This document shows, piece after piece, positions 30,021-40,700 of a stretch of DNA of 64,000 nucleotides; within the stretch, counting starts at the first letter, position 1; each line of letters starts with the position of its first letter. The stretch covers positions 1,116,001 to 1,180,000 of the forward strand of contig OY723281.1 in assembly GCA_963210315.1 (NCBI GenBank), written 5' to 3'. A program made the position numbers and the translations under genes. The notes beneath the pieces are model-generated. The model searched no databases. It was not told where the DNA came from and saw nothing but the letters and a program-made list of their open reading frames with translations. The stretch comes from Rhynchopus euleeides. Lineage: Eukaryota > Euglenozoa > Diplonemea > Diplonemida > Diplonemidae.

Positions 30021-32089
30021 CACAGTGCCGAGGGGCATTTACGCTTTCGACTGGAATACCGAGCCTGACCCGGGGAGACACAATCGTGCCACAATCGTGA
30101 GGGGCATACTCTCTTGATTGAGAAATACACCTTTTTTGCCCGAGCGACGGCACCTGAAGGCGGAAGGGTGGCCTGTCACACACAGCCTGCCAGATCCAGC
30201 TCGAGCACGGTGACGCGACGTGAGCTTTCCGAGGGCGACAGTTTTCGTGTACCAATGCAACGCCCCCGGACACGCCCCCGAGAAGCCGGCACGTCTGTCG
30301 TGCCCAGCTTATCTGCGCGAATGCCGACTACGCGCACCCCGGCGTCAAGCGGATGCCCGCACACGCCCCAAGCGGGGCATACTCCGTCGAAGCATAGTCT
30401 CCCTGCCGGGGGACACACATTCAAGCCTGCATTATTCACAGGGGTCAGGGGGAGTTCCGGGCGTCTGGGGCCCGGTGTTGAGACGTACGACCTCACAGTT
30501 CCATGCAGGGAAGGGGAGCTGCTGACTGGACACCTGCGAGGTGCCGTGGGACATACACAGAGATCAGGTATCCAACACAGCCGAGACGCTCTCCCAAGCT
30601 GCACTGCTCGGGGAGCAAAAGAAGCAGCGACTGAGAGACGCGTCCGCATCGCCTGTGTCAGCGGTGCCGCCGCTGAGGGGGTCCACCGAAACCGCAGCCA
30701 TGGCAGCGGGCCGAGATCATTCCACAAGGTTGGGGGGCAGTCAGCCAGTCTTCCCGAGTACCCAGCAGCCTACTCGACAAGCCCGAACAGCGACTGCAGC
30801 GTGCGACAAGCTCCGGTCCGCGGGGACTCACCTCTCTCATTAAGAAGGCGACTCCGAGAATCCTTCTGGCATGCCCACACCTCCAGGGCCTCGAATTTCC
30901 TCACGCACCGGGAAATACGCCCTCCACACTGAGTCCGGGCGTTACCACTGAATCGACGCCACGTGGGGCCACAGGGCCTCCGTTTGATGCGCTGTCTACG
31001 AGGCGGGCGATGGGGCAGGTACAGTGGGGATCAGCCCAGTGGGAAGGGGGCCGCAGGAACGTGTTGTCCACCGCTCGAGCGGAGTTCAGGAGACGACAGT
31101 GCGCGCGATCGCCCTCTTTCACCCAGAAGGGCCGGCACCTCTCACACCTACCCCTGGGCACTCCATGCAGCGTCTCCAGTGCGCCATGAAGAGGCGCGTT
31201 GGGCTTCACCCCGCAACTCGCTCGCAGCCAGCGAAGACCGGAGAGGACACAGAGAGCCACAGAGCGATCGAGATCTACGCCGGAAAGCACCGGGTGTTGG
31301 CCGGGCTCCCGAAGGGCGAGAGTTTAAGACGGCCGGACAGTAGACTGCTGCGGAGGAGCTGGGAGGCGAGTTTCAGACTGTGATTTCTCGATCCGCCGAG
31401 CCCTGTCCCCAGGCGAGAGCTGCCGGGTCATGGTGGCTGAATATGCACGAGCGTCGCGGTGGTGGTGCTGGGAGCGCACCAGAGGACTGTCACGCTGAGG
31501 GGCTGGGCATGGCCACTGACTACCTGGATACGGCCGTCTCAGTGCATCGCCCGGGGTGCAAAACGACATCGAGGATGTCAGGAAGAAGGGTCATGTGGGC
31601 ACACACCAATATGTCGGAGACGTGAAGAAGCCTCGAGGGGAAGGGTTCCCCAGGGGATGGAGGATCCCGAAGGGGTACAGGGTGAGGATTCAAATACCCG
31701 GAGTGGGAAACGCACCAGACGTCGGGGGTCAGCCAAGAGCGGGTGGTTGCAGCACAGGCGGGGCTGTGTGCAACCTTTGCCCCCTTAGTTTCGCCGGGTT
31801 GAGACGCATCAACTCTCTCGCCGGGTGCGGCAACTGGAGAGACAGGCATGTTGTCGATAGGGCACACCAAGAATCACGAGGCTGACCACACGACGGCGGC
31901 ACACGGCCGAGGCAGGCGGATCCCCTCAGCGAGTGAGGTTCGATCGTTTTCCGTACAAGGTGCTCGTGACAACGTAGAAAGCGGTACATTACCATCGGAG
32001 GGATGCATACGATGGGCGACGGAGCCTGATCACTTCAATAGTAGACCGTTCGCGCGGCGTCCCTAAGTCCTTGGGTCCTAAGGGTCCTG
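30021..32089. other. Unassigned GC-rich region
   Basis: About 2 kb without a recognisable gene or clear repeat. Scattered phrases such as CCCGAAGGGCGAG and CCCGAAGGGG look like worn pieces of the neighbouring minisatellite. A 272-codon + strand frame at 30114-30932 and reverse-strand frames over the same bases have atypical composition and no domain. Confidence 0.45.
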
Positions 32090-32509
32090 GGTGGAAGCGT
32101 CCAATGCAACACTCACAGCATAGAGGCCAAGTGTTTCTCGTAGTATTTTGCACATAACACACCTGTGTGGTACGGGAAATGCTACGAGGAACGCGATGGA
32201 CTCGGGACTGCTGCTGGCCTCTCTTGCTATGGTTTACTTATGTTTCGTGCTCCACCTGCTCCACCTCATTCTGCACTTCAGATGATCCACTTCACGTGGG
32301 TTACGGGGTTTGGGACAACGATGATATGTTGTGTCCGACGACAAGGTAAGGTAAGCTCATCGAGGTACACCAAACCGGAGTTGTCAAATCAAAAAAAAAT
32401 ATGGGGGGGGGGGGGGTTTCAAAGTGCAAGAGGTGGAGCCCGTTCAACAGGTGGAAGCGTCCAATGCAACACTCACAGCATAGAGGCCAAGTGTTTCTCG
32501 TAGTATTTT
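32090..32509. mobile_element. Repeat X right copy inside a 60-bp direct duplication
   Basis: A 60-base sequence (GGTGGAAGCGTCCAATGCAA ... TTTCTCGTAGTATTTT) occurs at 32090-32149 and again at 32450-32509. Between them lie repeat X (32146-32396), an A run, a poly(G) run, and CAAAGTGCAAGAGGTGGAGC then CCGTTCAACA. The layout fits insertion of a ~300-bp element with a long target duplication, or a local tandem duplication of 360 bp. No coding capacity. Confidence 0.6.
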
Positions 32510-32512
32510 TAC

Positions 32513-32650
32513 TCCCACTTGCAATACGCAAGGTTGGAAGCGGGGCTGAGGGGAAACACCGCACAACTCACAGCAGGATTTGTGTCTCTTTGTTCCCCGC
32601 TCCAGCCCTCCGCACGCGAACTGATACTACAAGCAGAACTGGATGAACTG
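32513..32650. repeat. Repeat V, + copy
   Basis: CACTTGCAATACGCAAGGTT ... GAAACACCGCACAACTCACA ... GATACTACAAGCAGAACTGG. Present inverted at 43213-43350 within the intron of the gene at 42171-43974, and in part near 47488-47530. In gene F it has replaced the start of exon 1. Confidence 0.75.
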
Positions 32651-32658
32651 ACGTTCAG

Positions 32659-34077
32659 GTGCAATCACCTGCGACCCCGGGTGCTGTGGGTGAGTCCCTG
32701 GAGGGGGGCATCGCGGCGGAGGGGGGCCCAGTCGTGGAGAAGGTGCTCGCCACCAACCCCACAGAGCCCGCAGGTGTCGAACCCAGCAGCAAGAGTATGG
32801 CAGCACCAATGCAAGGAACAGGTTTCGTGTGTGTTTTCGTGTGGCGAAGCGTCAAGCGATTGGAGTGTCACTTGTTGCCCCGACTTGTGCCCCGACAGCT
32901 CGACACTATCGTTCAACCACCACCAGCACAGGGATGGACGGCCCCACCGTGGATGTGACTACAGCTGTGTCGTCGGTGTTCCGGAAGGCGGGACCGTGGT
33001 CGGGCTGAAGGCGGATGCGCTCAACGAGATGTTCCCTGGTTCTATCAACCCAGTCCGTGGGGCTGAAAACGTCGCAGCACACATCGAAGGGTGTGAGGAG
33101 GAGCTGGACGATGCACAGCGTGTTGCCGACACGGGTCTGGAGGACGGGGGTGCTGTCCAGCTCGTCCCACGCTGGCCCATCGTCAAGGCTCCCGCAGTCT
33201 ACTCATCGACCCATGGCGAGGATGTATACCGCATCACACTGTCGAGGTGTGGGACGCTGTGTGCTGTGTGTTACCGCAACAACGGGCACAGCACTGTGTT
33301 TGACACCACCACCGCTGCTGTGGTGGCGGACTTAACACACGGCAACAGGTCCGTTTGTTGCACAGCGTTCTCTGTCTGTGGGACGTGGTTGGCAACGTGC
33401 TCTTGGGACCGCACCTCTTATGACGGCACCATCTGTGTGTGGCTGACTTCAACTTGGGAGGAGGTGTGCATGCTGCGCCAGAACAACACCGTCGCGTTCA
33501 GTGCAGCGTGGACACACTGCGGGCGTCTGGTGTCAGGAGACAACTCAGACAAAGTGCGTGTGTGGGACTTGAAGGGCACACCGAGCGCCACAGTGCTGCA
33601 GGGTCACAGCGGTGCTGTTTACAGCATTGCTGTGTCGGGCACGAGGATCTTCAGCGGGGGTCAGATGACAAGACCATCCGTGTGTGGGACATCAGCACCC
33701 TCACACACACACACACCCTGGATCGGCACACTGATTCGGTGTTTGATATCGCCCTGTCTCAGGACGAGCAGCACCTGGTGTCGTGCTCTCTCGACAAGTC
33801 ACTCAAGGTGTGGTGCACAACCTCCCTCAGCTGCCTGCGTACTGTGCAGGTGTGCGACCTTCCCACCTCACTTGCTGTGTCACAGCCAGGTGATGCTGTT
33901 GCAGTGAAAATCTGGAACACCACCAGACTGTACCGCCTCAGCACAGGTGAGTATCTGGGGAAGGTGGGCTCACAGGGTGATGGTGTTGCCCTCAGCCTCT
34001 GCGGGAGGTGGGTCTTCACACCAACGAACAACAAAACTTCAGTCTCTGTATGTGATGTGCCTTCCGTTTCACCCTGA
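32659..34077 (+). pseudogene. WD40 family gene F: truncated first exon and two frameshifts
   Basis: Exon 1 remains from 32659 to 32821 without its start. The GT-AG intron is 32822-32931 and exon 2 begins at 32932, exactly as in gene E. About 22 bases after GATGTGACT are missing relative to E, shifting the frame. The frame is then open through blades 1-3. Two extra G at the run at 33655-33660 (AGCGGGGGTCAG, against AGCGGGTCAG) shift it again, and blades 4-7 continue to the TGA at 34077. Variable windows include GEDVYR, NRSVCCTA, a five-residue DRTSY insertion, RQNNTVAFS, TDSVFD, CDLPTS and KIWNTTR. Confidence 0.82.
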
Positions 34078-34707
34078 GTGCAGTGTCCCTTCACCCTGTC
34101 CCCTGCCTTGTGTGCTTCCCGTCCCTTGCGAACTGTTTGCGTTTGTCTCTGAGATGACTGGCCCACACCCCCTCCCCCCCCTCCACAGACCCACCACACA
34201 CAATTCCGCCCGAGCTCTCGGCGCGGAAGGGCCTGCTGTGTCTTCTGTTTCACCCTGAGTGCTGTTGCTTGGCCCCCTGTTTCCCTGCCTTGTGTTTATC
34301 CCTGTGCAGTGCCATTGTGCAGCACGACCCCTCGCCGGAGGGCGTCCTGTCGGCAGAGGATTGGAAGCAGACCGTTGGTCAGCAGCTGCGCATTCCCCCG
34401 GTCAGGAGTGCAGGGCACTCCCACACCTCCCTGCCCGCTTTGGTCGCAACCTGTTCCCTGTGTTGTTGTTAGCTGCACAGCGATTCGCACGCTCAACAAC
34501 AACATCGTGGGCATGTTGTGTCGAGCAGTGTGGCCTTGAACAGTGACACACCGCGTGTCGCATGCGCTCAAAGAGTTGGTCGCGAGACGGGCACGCGCAA
34601 CACCGGGTCTAGAAGTCTTCGAGGGGTCCCCACACGGTTGGGGTGTTCTGCGTTGCAGACGGGGATGGCCCTTCACTCGGCACATCGAGATGCTATTCTG
34701 ATGCTTG
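34078..34707. other. Region with a WD40 3'-end relic
   Basis: At 34230-34290 the phrase GCTGTGTCTTCTGTTTCACC, then CTGAGTGC, then TTCCCTGCCTTGTGT is the tail and 3' flank of another WD40 copy whose body is gone. The rest is unassigned. Confidence 0.55.
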
Positions 34708-35000
34708 GGGTGTTGATAATGGATGGGATGCGGACGAGCATAAACGGAGTAATTGGTCTGCATGATGAGGCCCTTCGAGGAGCCCTACCGCCACTCTGGT
34801 ACAGCGACAGCTACCCAGACAGATTCACGTGTGTCTGTGTGGAGACTGATCCTGGTCTTCGGAGGGTAACCCTGCGCGTATCTGTGCCCACTCCCCGCCC
34901 ACCCCTGCTTGACCGTGTCTGTGTGTGTGGTCCTGCTGTGCCTATCGCCCCACACCCCACCACCGCAGGTAACACAACTGCCCCCTGAGCCAGGAGTGCG
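34708..35000. other. Upstream region of the LVIVD gene
   Basis: Starts with repeat Y. From about 34760 to 34985 an open frame (TCVCVETDPGLRRVTLRVSV ... HPTTAGNTTAP) lies in the same frame as the downstream gene and is separated from it by one TGA (34986-34988). It could be leader sequence, a decayed upstream exon or chance. Confidence 0.4.
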
Positions 35001-38000
35001 ATGGTGCCGTCTGTGGTGCTGCTGGCAGCCATCATGTCTGTGCCTGATACTCCCTTCCCGCCCACAGGCCCCGTGACAGCGGCACCGACAGACGCCCCGC
35101 AGACCCCGGTGCCCATCAGCAGCGCTACTGTCGGTGGCTTCGGAGGGTCTGCCCTGGACGTGCTGGTGCGTGACGGGGTGGCTGTGGTGCTGCGTCCCAG
35201 CGGGCTTGAGTTTGTGCGTGTGACGGACCCAGCGTCCCCCGTGTCGCTGGGGAACCTGTCGGTGCTGGCCAATGCGATGGCCTTCACGGGTGCCAAGGAC
35301 TTCCTGTGCCTCGTGACGACGGGGCGCCTCACCATCGTGGACTTCCGTGGCGTGGACTACCAGTCGCAGATGCCGGAACTGCGCGGGGAGCTGCTGGATG
35401 CACACGTGGACAAGCCGTTCACAGTGCACGGAGACCATGCTTACGTGCGCGGCCAGTCCGGGCACTATGTCGTTGCCGTCAACATCCGGAACCCCACCGC
35501 ACCGACAATCGCGTCAACCTTCCTCGTCGGGTTGGGCGGTGCGCAGGTCAACGCGTTTGCACCTTCCGGTACGCTGATGTATGTCAGCACAACACAGGAG
35601 ACGCGGGTGCTGGATGTGACGGACCCCACGAACATGCAGCAGGTGGGCTCACTGTGGTATGCGTATGCAGACACGGTGCGTGCGATGGCGGTATCGGGCA
35701 ACCACCTGCACCGTGTGCACGACCACTTCTTCAGCATGCTGAATGTGACGGTGCAGACGAGCCCGCAATACGTGCGGGACCTGGGTGGGCGGTGGCTGGT
35801 GTCCAACAACTATCTACGCGACGTGCACGTGGACGGGAGCGTTGCGTTTGTGCCCAACGGGCAGGGCTACCTGCATGTAGTGGATGTGTCCGACCCGGCG
35901 CTGACAGCCGGGCTGGCAAACCTGCAGACTGTGCTGTCGGCCCAGTCTGTGGATGTGGTGGGTGGGTATGCCTACGTCGCCTCTGTGCACGGTGTGGAGA
36001 TCATCGATGTGCGCGCATACACCAGCGCACCCTCCGGCACGCCTGCGCCCACGCTGGTGCCGGCAGGCAGCCCCACACCTGTGCCCGCAGTACATGTGGT
36101 GGACGGGCGTGTTGGCAGTGTGGCCTTGGACAGCTACACACCGCGCGGCCTGGCTGTGCGCCAGAATGTGGTGCACATTGTGGGCTCGAAGCACATCGTG
36201 CGTGTGGATGTAGCGACCAAGACGAACCCACTGCTGATGCCGTTGCTCGAGTGGGCGAACCCACGCACACAGGCTATTGGGTTCACGCCTGACCAGCGAT
36301 TCGCCTTCGTCAGCGGGTACTACGCAAGAAACCTGTCCATCTACGACTTCCTGCTGGACGAGCCGGCCGTCGTGTACAGCAACAGCTCGCTGGGAGACGG
36401 GGATGTAACGGAGATCAAGGTGGTGGATGATTACGCCTATCTCCTGACCTCATCGACACTCGAGATCATCGACATCAGTACCATCTCACTGCCACTGCTT
36501 GTTGGCAAGGTCAGGATCTCCAGTGCGTCTGACATCGTCATCCACGGGAAGTTTGCATACGTCACGCGCGGCGGGAGCTACATCACAGTCTGCAACATCA
36601 CCGACCCGAGCACGCCACTCCTGACACACACTGTGTACAGCGTGTATGCAAACAGGCTGGCTGTGCACGGCGACTGGCTGTACGCCACTGGCAGGCGGGG
36701 CTTGCACGTGCTGAGCCTGGCTGACCCTGCGAAGCCTGCTGCACAGCACGAGGTGGTCATCCCGTACTCCGTCCCCCAGGATGTGGCTGCTTCCGGGATG
36801 CACGCATACATCAGCGATGGGCTGGGTGCACTGCACGTTGTGGACATCAGCACCCCTGCAACTGCGTCGGTGGTGCACACGTACGGCACAGGGTCCTCTG
36901 GGGACAAGCGTGTTGCCGTGCTTGACGGATACGCCTACGTTGCAAAGGCGGGGGCGGACAACTCGCTGCACGTTGTTGACATTCGGGCCTACTACGACAG
37001 GACCCCTGCACCTCCCACAACTGTGCCGACAGCCGAACCCACAGCCGCTCCTGTGCTGCCTGTTTCCGCACCTTGTGTCGCACCTACAGACATCGCCACC
37101 TTTGCATCGCCATCTCAGTTTGTGGAGTCCGCACCGCTTGAGTTCGGTGGTGAGTTCTACGTGCGTGGCACGGTTGTGATCAACTCCTTCACTGCGTGGG
37201 GCCGCATCTTCGACTTCGCTAACGGCGCAGGTCTGGACAACGTGATGCTGACACAGGTTGGCACGACTGGGCAGCTTTCCTTCAGCGTGTGGCATGGTGT
37301 GGCCGAGAAGCACATCACCTGCACCACACCTCCGCCGCTCGGCACCGCCTTCACCTTCGAGGGTCGTGTGTCGCGTGTCGGTAGTACACCGTCAGAAGGG
37401 TTTGGCGAGCTGTACATCAACGGGGCTCTGTGTGTCAGTGGTGCCATATTGATGCCTGCACAGGTATCGCGTGGCGGCAACTACATCGGGCACAGCCACT
37501 GGACGAACGACCCTGCTCTTGACGGCATTGTGTCTGACTTCGTCCTGTCGCGTTGCCCTGTGCTTGTTTCCGCACCTTGTGTCGCACCGACAGACATCGC
37601 CACCTTTGCATCGTCATCTCAGTTTGTGGAGTCCGCACCGCTTGAGTTCGGTGGTGAGTTCTACGTGCGTGGCACGGTTGTGATCAACTCCTTCACTGCG
37701 TGGGGCCGCATCTTCGACTTCGCTAACGGCGCAGGTCTGGACAACGTGATGCTGACACAGGTTGGCACGACTGGGCAGCTTTCCTTCAGCGTGTGGCATG
37801 GTGTGGCCGAGAAGCACATCACCTGCACCACACCTCCGCCGCTCGGCACCGCCTTCACCTTCGAGGGTCGTGTGTCGCGTGTCGGTAGTACACCGTCAGA
37901 AGGGTTTGGCGAGCTGTACATCAACGGGGCTCTGTGTGTCAGTGGTGCCATATTGATGCCTGCACAGGTATCGCGTGGCGGCAACTACATCGGACACAGC

Positions 38001-38558
38001 CACTGGACGAACGACCCTGCTCTTGACGGCACTGTTTCTGACTTCGTCCTGTCGCGCTGTCCACAGGTCGTCACCGCCAGCTGCGGTTCTCCAAGTGAGG
38101 TTGTCAGCTTCACCACTGCAGATGCCTTTGACGAGTCGGCACGCACGTTCGGTGGTGAGTTCTACGTGCGCGGAACGGTTGTGATCAACTCCTTCACTGC
38201 GTGGGGCCGCATCTTCGACTTCGCTAACGGCGCAGGTCTGGACAACGTTATGCTGACACAGGTTGGCACGACTGGGCAGCTTTCCTTCAGCGTGTGGCGC
38301 GGTGGGGCTGAGAAGCACGTCACCTGCACCACACCTCCGCCGCTCGGCACCGCCTTCGAGGTGCAGGCAACTATCACCCGCATCTCCGCCACCGAGGGCA
38401 CCGGCGTGCTGTACATCAACGGGGTACAGTGTGTGAGCGGCACAATGTTCATCCCTGCTGTCGTGCAGCGCACAGGCAACTTCATCGGGCACAGCCACTG
38501 GCCAGACCCCCCGCTTGACGGTGCTGTGTCGGACTTCCTCATGGCCACCTGCCCTTAG
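35001..38558 (+). CDS. Secreted-type protein: LVIVD-like propeller followed by three LamG-like domains
   Basis: 1185 residues starting at the first ATG. A short hydrophobic start (MVPSVVLLAAIMSVP) may be a weak signal peptide. Residues ~35-345 and ~370-665 hold repeated units such as LHVVDISTPA, LEIIDISTISLPLLVG and YAYVA, which match the LVIVD beta-propeller repeat. Pro/Thr-rich linkers separate modules (~348-368 and ~668-685). The C-terminal third has three tandem ~168-residue modules (PCVAPTDIATFAS ... GGEFYVRGTVVINSFTAWGR ... YINGALCVSG ... DFVLSRCP) resembling laminin-G/concanavalin-like jelly rolls. Modules 1 and 2 are offset by 504 bp and nearly identical; module 3 is a mosaic. No transmembrane segment or anchor is seen, so secretion or a surface role is inferred. 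Confidence 0.85.
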   Translation: MVPSVVLLAAIMSVPDTPFPPTGPVTAAPTDAPQTPVPISSATVGGFGGSALDVLVRDGVAVVLRPSGLEFVRVTDPASPVSLGNLSVLANAMAFTGAKDFLCLVTTGRLTIVDFRGVDYQSQMPELRGELLDAHVDKPFTVHGDHAYVRGQSGHYVVAVNIRNPTAPTIASTFLVGLGGAQVNAFAPSGTLMYVSTTQETRVLDVTDPTNMQQVGSLWYAYADTVRAMAVSGNHLHRVHDHFFSMLNVTVQTSPQYVRDLGGRWLVSNNYLRDVHVDGSVAFVPNGQGYLHVVDVSDPALTAGLANLQTVLSAQSVDVVGGYAYVASVHGVEIIDVRAYTSAPSGTPAPTLVPAGSPTPVPAVHVVDGRVGSVALDSYTPRGLAVRQNVVHIVGSKHIVRVDVATKTNPLLMPLLEWANPRTQAIGFTPDQRFAFVSGYYARNLSIYDFLLDEPAVVYSNSSLGDGDVTEIKVVDDYAYLLTSSTLEIIDISTISLPLLVGKVRISSASDIVIHGKFAYVTRGGSYITVCNITDPSTPLLTHTVYSVYANRLAVHGDWLYATGRRGLHVLSLADPAKPAAQHEVVIPYSVPQDVAASGMHAYISDGLGALHVVDISTPATASVVHTYGTGSSGDKRVAVLDGYAYVAKAGADNSLHVVDIRAYYDRTPAPPTTVPTAEPTAAPVLPVSAPCVAPTDIATFASPSQFVESAPLEFGGEFYVRGTVVINSFTAWGRIFDFANGAGLDNVMLTQVGTTGQLSFSVWHGVAEKHITCTTPPPLGTAFTFEGRVSRVGSTPSEGFGELYINGALCVSGAILMPAQVSRGGNYIGHSHWTNDPALDGIVSDFVLSRCPVLVSAPCVAPTDIATFASSSQFVESAPLEFGGEFYVRGTVVINSFTAWGRIFDFANGAGLDNVMLTQVGTTGQLSFSVWHGVAEKHITCTTPPPLGTAFTFEGRVSRVGSTPSEGFGELYINGALCVSGAILMPAQVSRGGNYIGHSHWTNDPALDGTVSDFVLSRCPQVVTASCGSPSEVVSFTTADAFDESARTFGGEFYVRGTVVINSFTAWGRIFDFANGAGLDNVMLTQVGTTGQLSFSVWRGGAEKHVTCTTPPPLGTAFEVQATITRISATEGTGVLYINGVQCVSGTMFIPAVVQRTGNFIGHSHWPDPPLDGAVSDFLMATCP
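37062..38555 (+). repeat. Three tandem 504-bp LamG-like coding modules
   Basis: 37062-37565 and 37566-38069 differ by only a few bases. In the third module a block of about 210 bp (about 38145-38355) is almost identical to the others, while its two ends have diverged clearly. That pattern fits gene conversion or unequal exchange within the gene. Confidence 0.85.
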
Positions 38559-38849
38559 GTCACGAGGGAGTTAGGCTTACCAGAGTCATCCCGAGAGTGA
38601 AGACAGAGGTGTTCTGCTGTGGCATGTTCTCCCATCTCATCCCTGCCGCCCTCCCCACCCCTGCGCATACTGCGCTGCATCCATACCCCCGCCCCCGCCC
38701 CTTTCCCTCTCCCCCACACAGGCCAGAGGATAGTCACTGGATTGCAGACACAACCTGCATAACGAGTGAAGGGTGATCATCCTTGTGCTTCCCTCTATTT
38801 CAATACACCCCCCCCCCCCGTTCCGGAGACTTGCTTTTTGCTTTCACTG
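38559..38849. other. 3' flank of the LVIVD gene, with repeat Z
   Basis: At 38738-38800 it carries repeat Z: GACACAACCTGCATAACGAG, then TGAAGGG, GATCATCCTTGTGCTTCC and a poly(C) run. The same order is found at 12671-12770 and, with a diverged start, at 41700-41782. No gene is seen. Confidence 0.55.
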
Positions 38850-39022
38850 GGGGTCTTCGCTGGTCGTTATGCTTCGTTATTCTTCGTCAGTGTTCACCTA
38901 GCTTCCTGAGGGGGTCTTCGCTACGGGGTGATGATCGTCAGTGCGTTTCGGTGTATTTCCTAAGGAAGCTAAAGGTGAAAACCGACGAAGAGTAACGAAG
39001 CATAACGACCAGCGAAGACCCC
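38850..39022. mobile_element. MITE5 foldback copy (173 bp)
   Basis: Outer ends are GGGGTCTTCGCT and AGCGAAGACCCC, flanked by CACTG and CACTC (4 of 5 bases match). The first ~60 bases (CTGGTCGTTATGCTTCGTTA ...) are the near-perfect reverse complement of the last ~60, so this copy has long inverted arms. A second GGGGTCTTCGCTACGGGGTG start lies inside at 38911. The structure suggests a MITE5 whose right end was duplicated in inverted orientation at its left. Confidence 0.78.
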
Positions 39023-39072
39023 CACTCTCGACATCCAAAAACCCCATTCCCTCTCTTTTTAGTTTTACCAGA

Positions 39073-39182
39073 TACGAGCGACGAAGCGTAGCGAAGTCGC
39101 GAAGTAACGAAGGAAATCGTACGACTAACGCTTTATAAGGATCACCTTCATGCCACTTCACAGGGGCTTACACAGCCTTTGA
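39073..39182. repeat. Repeat W, copy 1
   Basis: TACGAGCGACGAAGCGTAGC, GAAGTCGCGAAGTAACGAAG, GAAATCGTACGACT, then CTTTATAAG and CACCTTCATGCCACTTCACA. Copy 2 is at 62129-62239, and a shorter relative sits inside TE4 at 11522-11572. Confidence 0.8.
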
Positions 39183-39516
39183 AACGGTCAGGAAAAACAT
39201 GGGGTCCCACGTATGTAGCAAAAAATGTAGCAACCATCGCACGTAGTCGGACAAACAAAGGTAACCCGCCTCTCCTCCCCCGTATGTATGGATTTTTAAT
39301 TTACGGCACGTGGGAGTGCCGTAATTGCAGAGCCCCATCTCACCTCATCACAGGTCGAGGTGTGTGCGTTTCACCACAAACCCTCCCTTCCCCATTCCCC
39401 CGTGTTCAGTGACATGTGTCGATAGTGTTCATTTTTGCCGTGGAGCAATCACTTCTACGTTATACTCTTTACTCCCCTCAGCACCACACACCACGCATAC
39501 TAAACATTGCTTGCAG

Positions 39517-39621
39517 GGGGTCTTCGCTACTGGGTGGTCGTCAGTGCATTTGGTGCATTTCCTGTCGAATTGGCTGAAAACTGACGAACATTGACGAAGA
39601 ATAACAACCAGCGAAGACCCC
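39517..39621. mobile_element. MITE5 copy 4 (105 bp)
   Basis: Ends GGGGTCTTCGCT and AGCGAAGACCCC; flanks TGCAG and AGCAG (4 of 5). Interior CGTCAGTGCATTTGGTGCAT, then GAATTGGCTGAAAACTGACG. A repeat Y remnant follows directly. Confidence 0.8.
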
Positions 39622-39654
39622 AGCAGTGTTGATAATCGGCTGTGGACGAGCAAG

Positions 39655-40008
39655 TCACTCGGGCCCCGGGTCCCGAACCTCCCCCTGATCCGGGGCCCGG
39701 GCCCAAAAGCCGAGGCCCGGGGCCCGGGGGTAAAAACCCCCTTTCCTTATGACCCCTACACGGTGGACTCCCACACGTCAGGGTGCACCTTTTTGGGATA
39801 TCGGAATATCGGGGGTCTGGCGAGGTCCGACCCCCGCGAGTGGGGGTCTGGACCCCCGCTATCGGGGGTCGCGGGGGTCGTCTGGGCACCAAAAATAGCA
39901 GGGCAGACTCCCGCTAGCGGGGGTCCAGACCCCCGATAGCGGGGGTCGCCCAGACCCCCGCTCCAGGGGGTGGGAGTCCACCGTGTAAGGAAGACCTTCA
40001 GGGGGGGG
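39655..40008. repeat. GC-rich palindromes and a 39740-39994 inverted-repeat element
   Basis: 39660-39735 consists of GGGCCC-rich palindromes. TACACGGTGGACTCCCAC at about 39756-39773 is inverted at 39970-39987 (GTGGGAGTCCACCGTGTA), followed by AAGGAAG. Between them are multiple inverted GGGGGTC/GACCCCC units with GCTATCGGGGGTC. A mobile or extruding element is likely; no target duplication was identified. Confidence 0.6.
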
Positions 40009-40698
40009 GGGGGGGGAATTACGGGATTTTTCACATCAGCGAGGAACACGCACAAAATGGCTGACCCTACGTGGCTCTCCCCCCCCCCCCCCACCCCGAG
40101 CCACGAATCGAGTGGGTGGCAGGCACATCAAAATACCCTATCCTTTCCGATTTGCTTCACACTCACTCGCTGCTGGGTGCCGTGCCTTCTGATACATTGT
40201 CTTGGTTGCTACAGTGCTGCCGTGACGGTGCGCTGTAGCCTTGCAACAGGAGGGGATAAGGAGTGGTGGTATGGGGTGTGATGCTGTATAAGAGAGAGGC
40301 TGGGGGGGGGGGGGTGCCCGGGACGGGTGTGTGTGTGTGTGGTGGTGGTGGAGGCAGCATTAGAGCTCGCTCGGTGCGTCCCTACCCTAAACTAAAAAGA
40401 TTAACGTGTGTGGTGGTGGTGGTGGTGTGCCCACATGTGTGCCACCTAACACACACACCCACCCTCCTCCGGGCTTCCTCTCCCCCCCCCCCCCTTTCTT
40501 TGCATCCCCTTCACCGCTCCTGCTTCCCCCCCCCCCCCACCTCCTCTCTGCCGTTGTTCCGCCTCATTGCGGCTGTTCCCCCACGCCTCCACACACCACT
40601 CAGCCCCCCCTCCCTCCCCTCCCCCCTTTTCACGTTTTAATTTTAAGAGGAGGAAATCTACCTTGTGGGAGCCTCCGGTTGTGTGTGTCAAAAAAGGG
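40009..40698. other. Simple-sequence and pyrimidine-rich region
   Basis: Poly(G), (GT)n and GGT runs up to 40430, then C/T-rich sequence. No gene is recognised in either strand. Confidence 0.5.
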
Positions 40699-40700
40699 GA

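Noticed and set aside
30114..30932. 272-codon frame in the unassigned GC-rich region
   Set aside because: No domain, overlapping frames on the other strand, and composition like the surrounding non-coding DNA.
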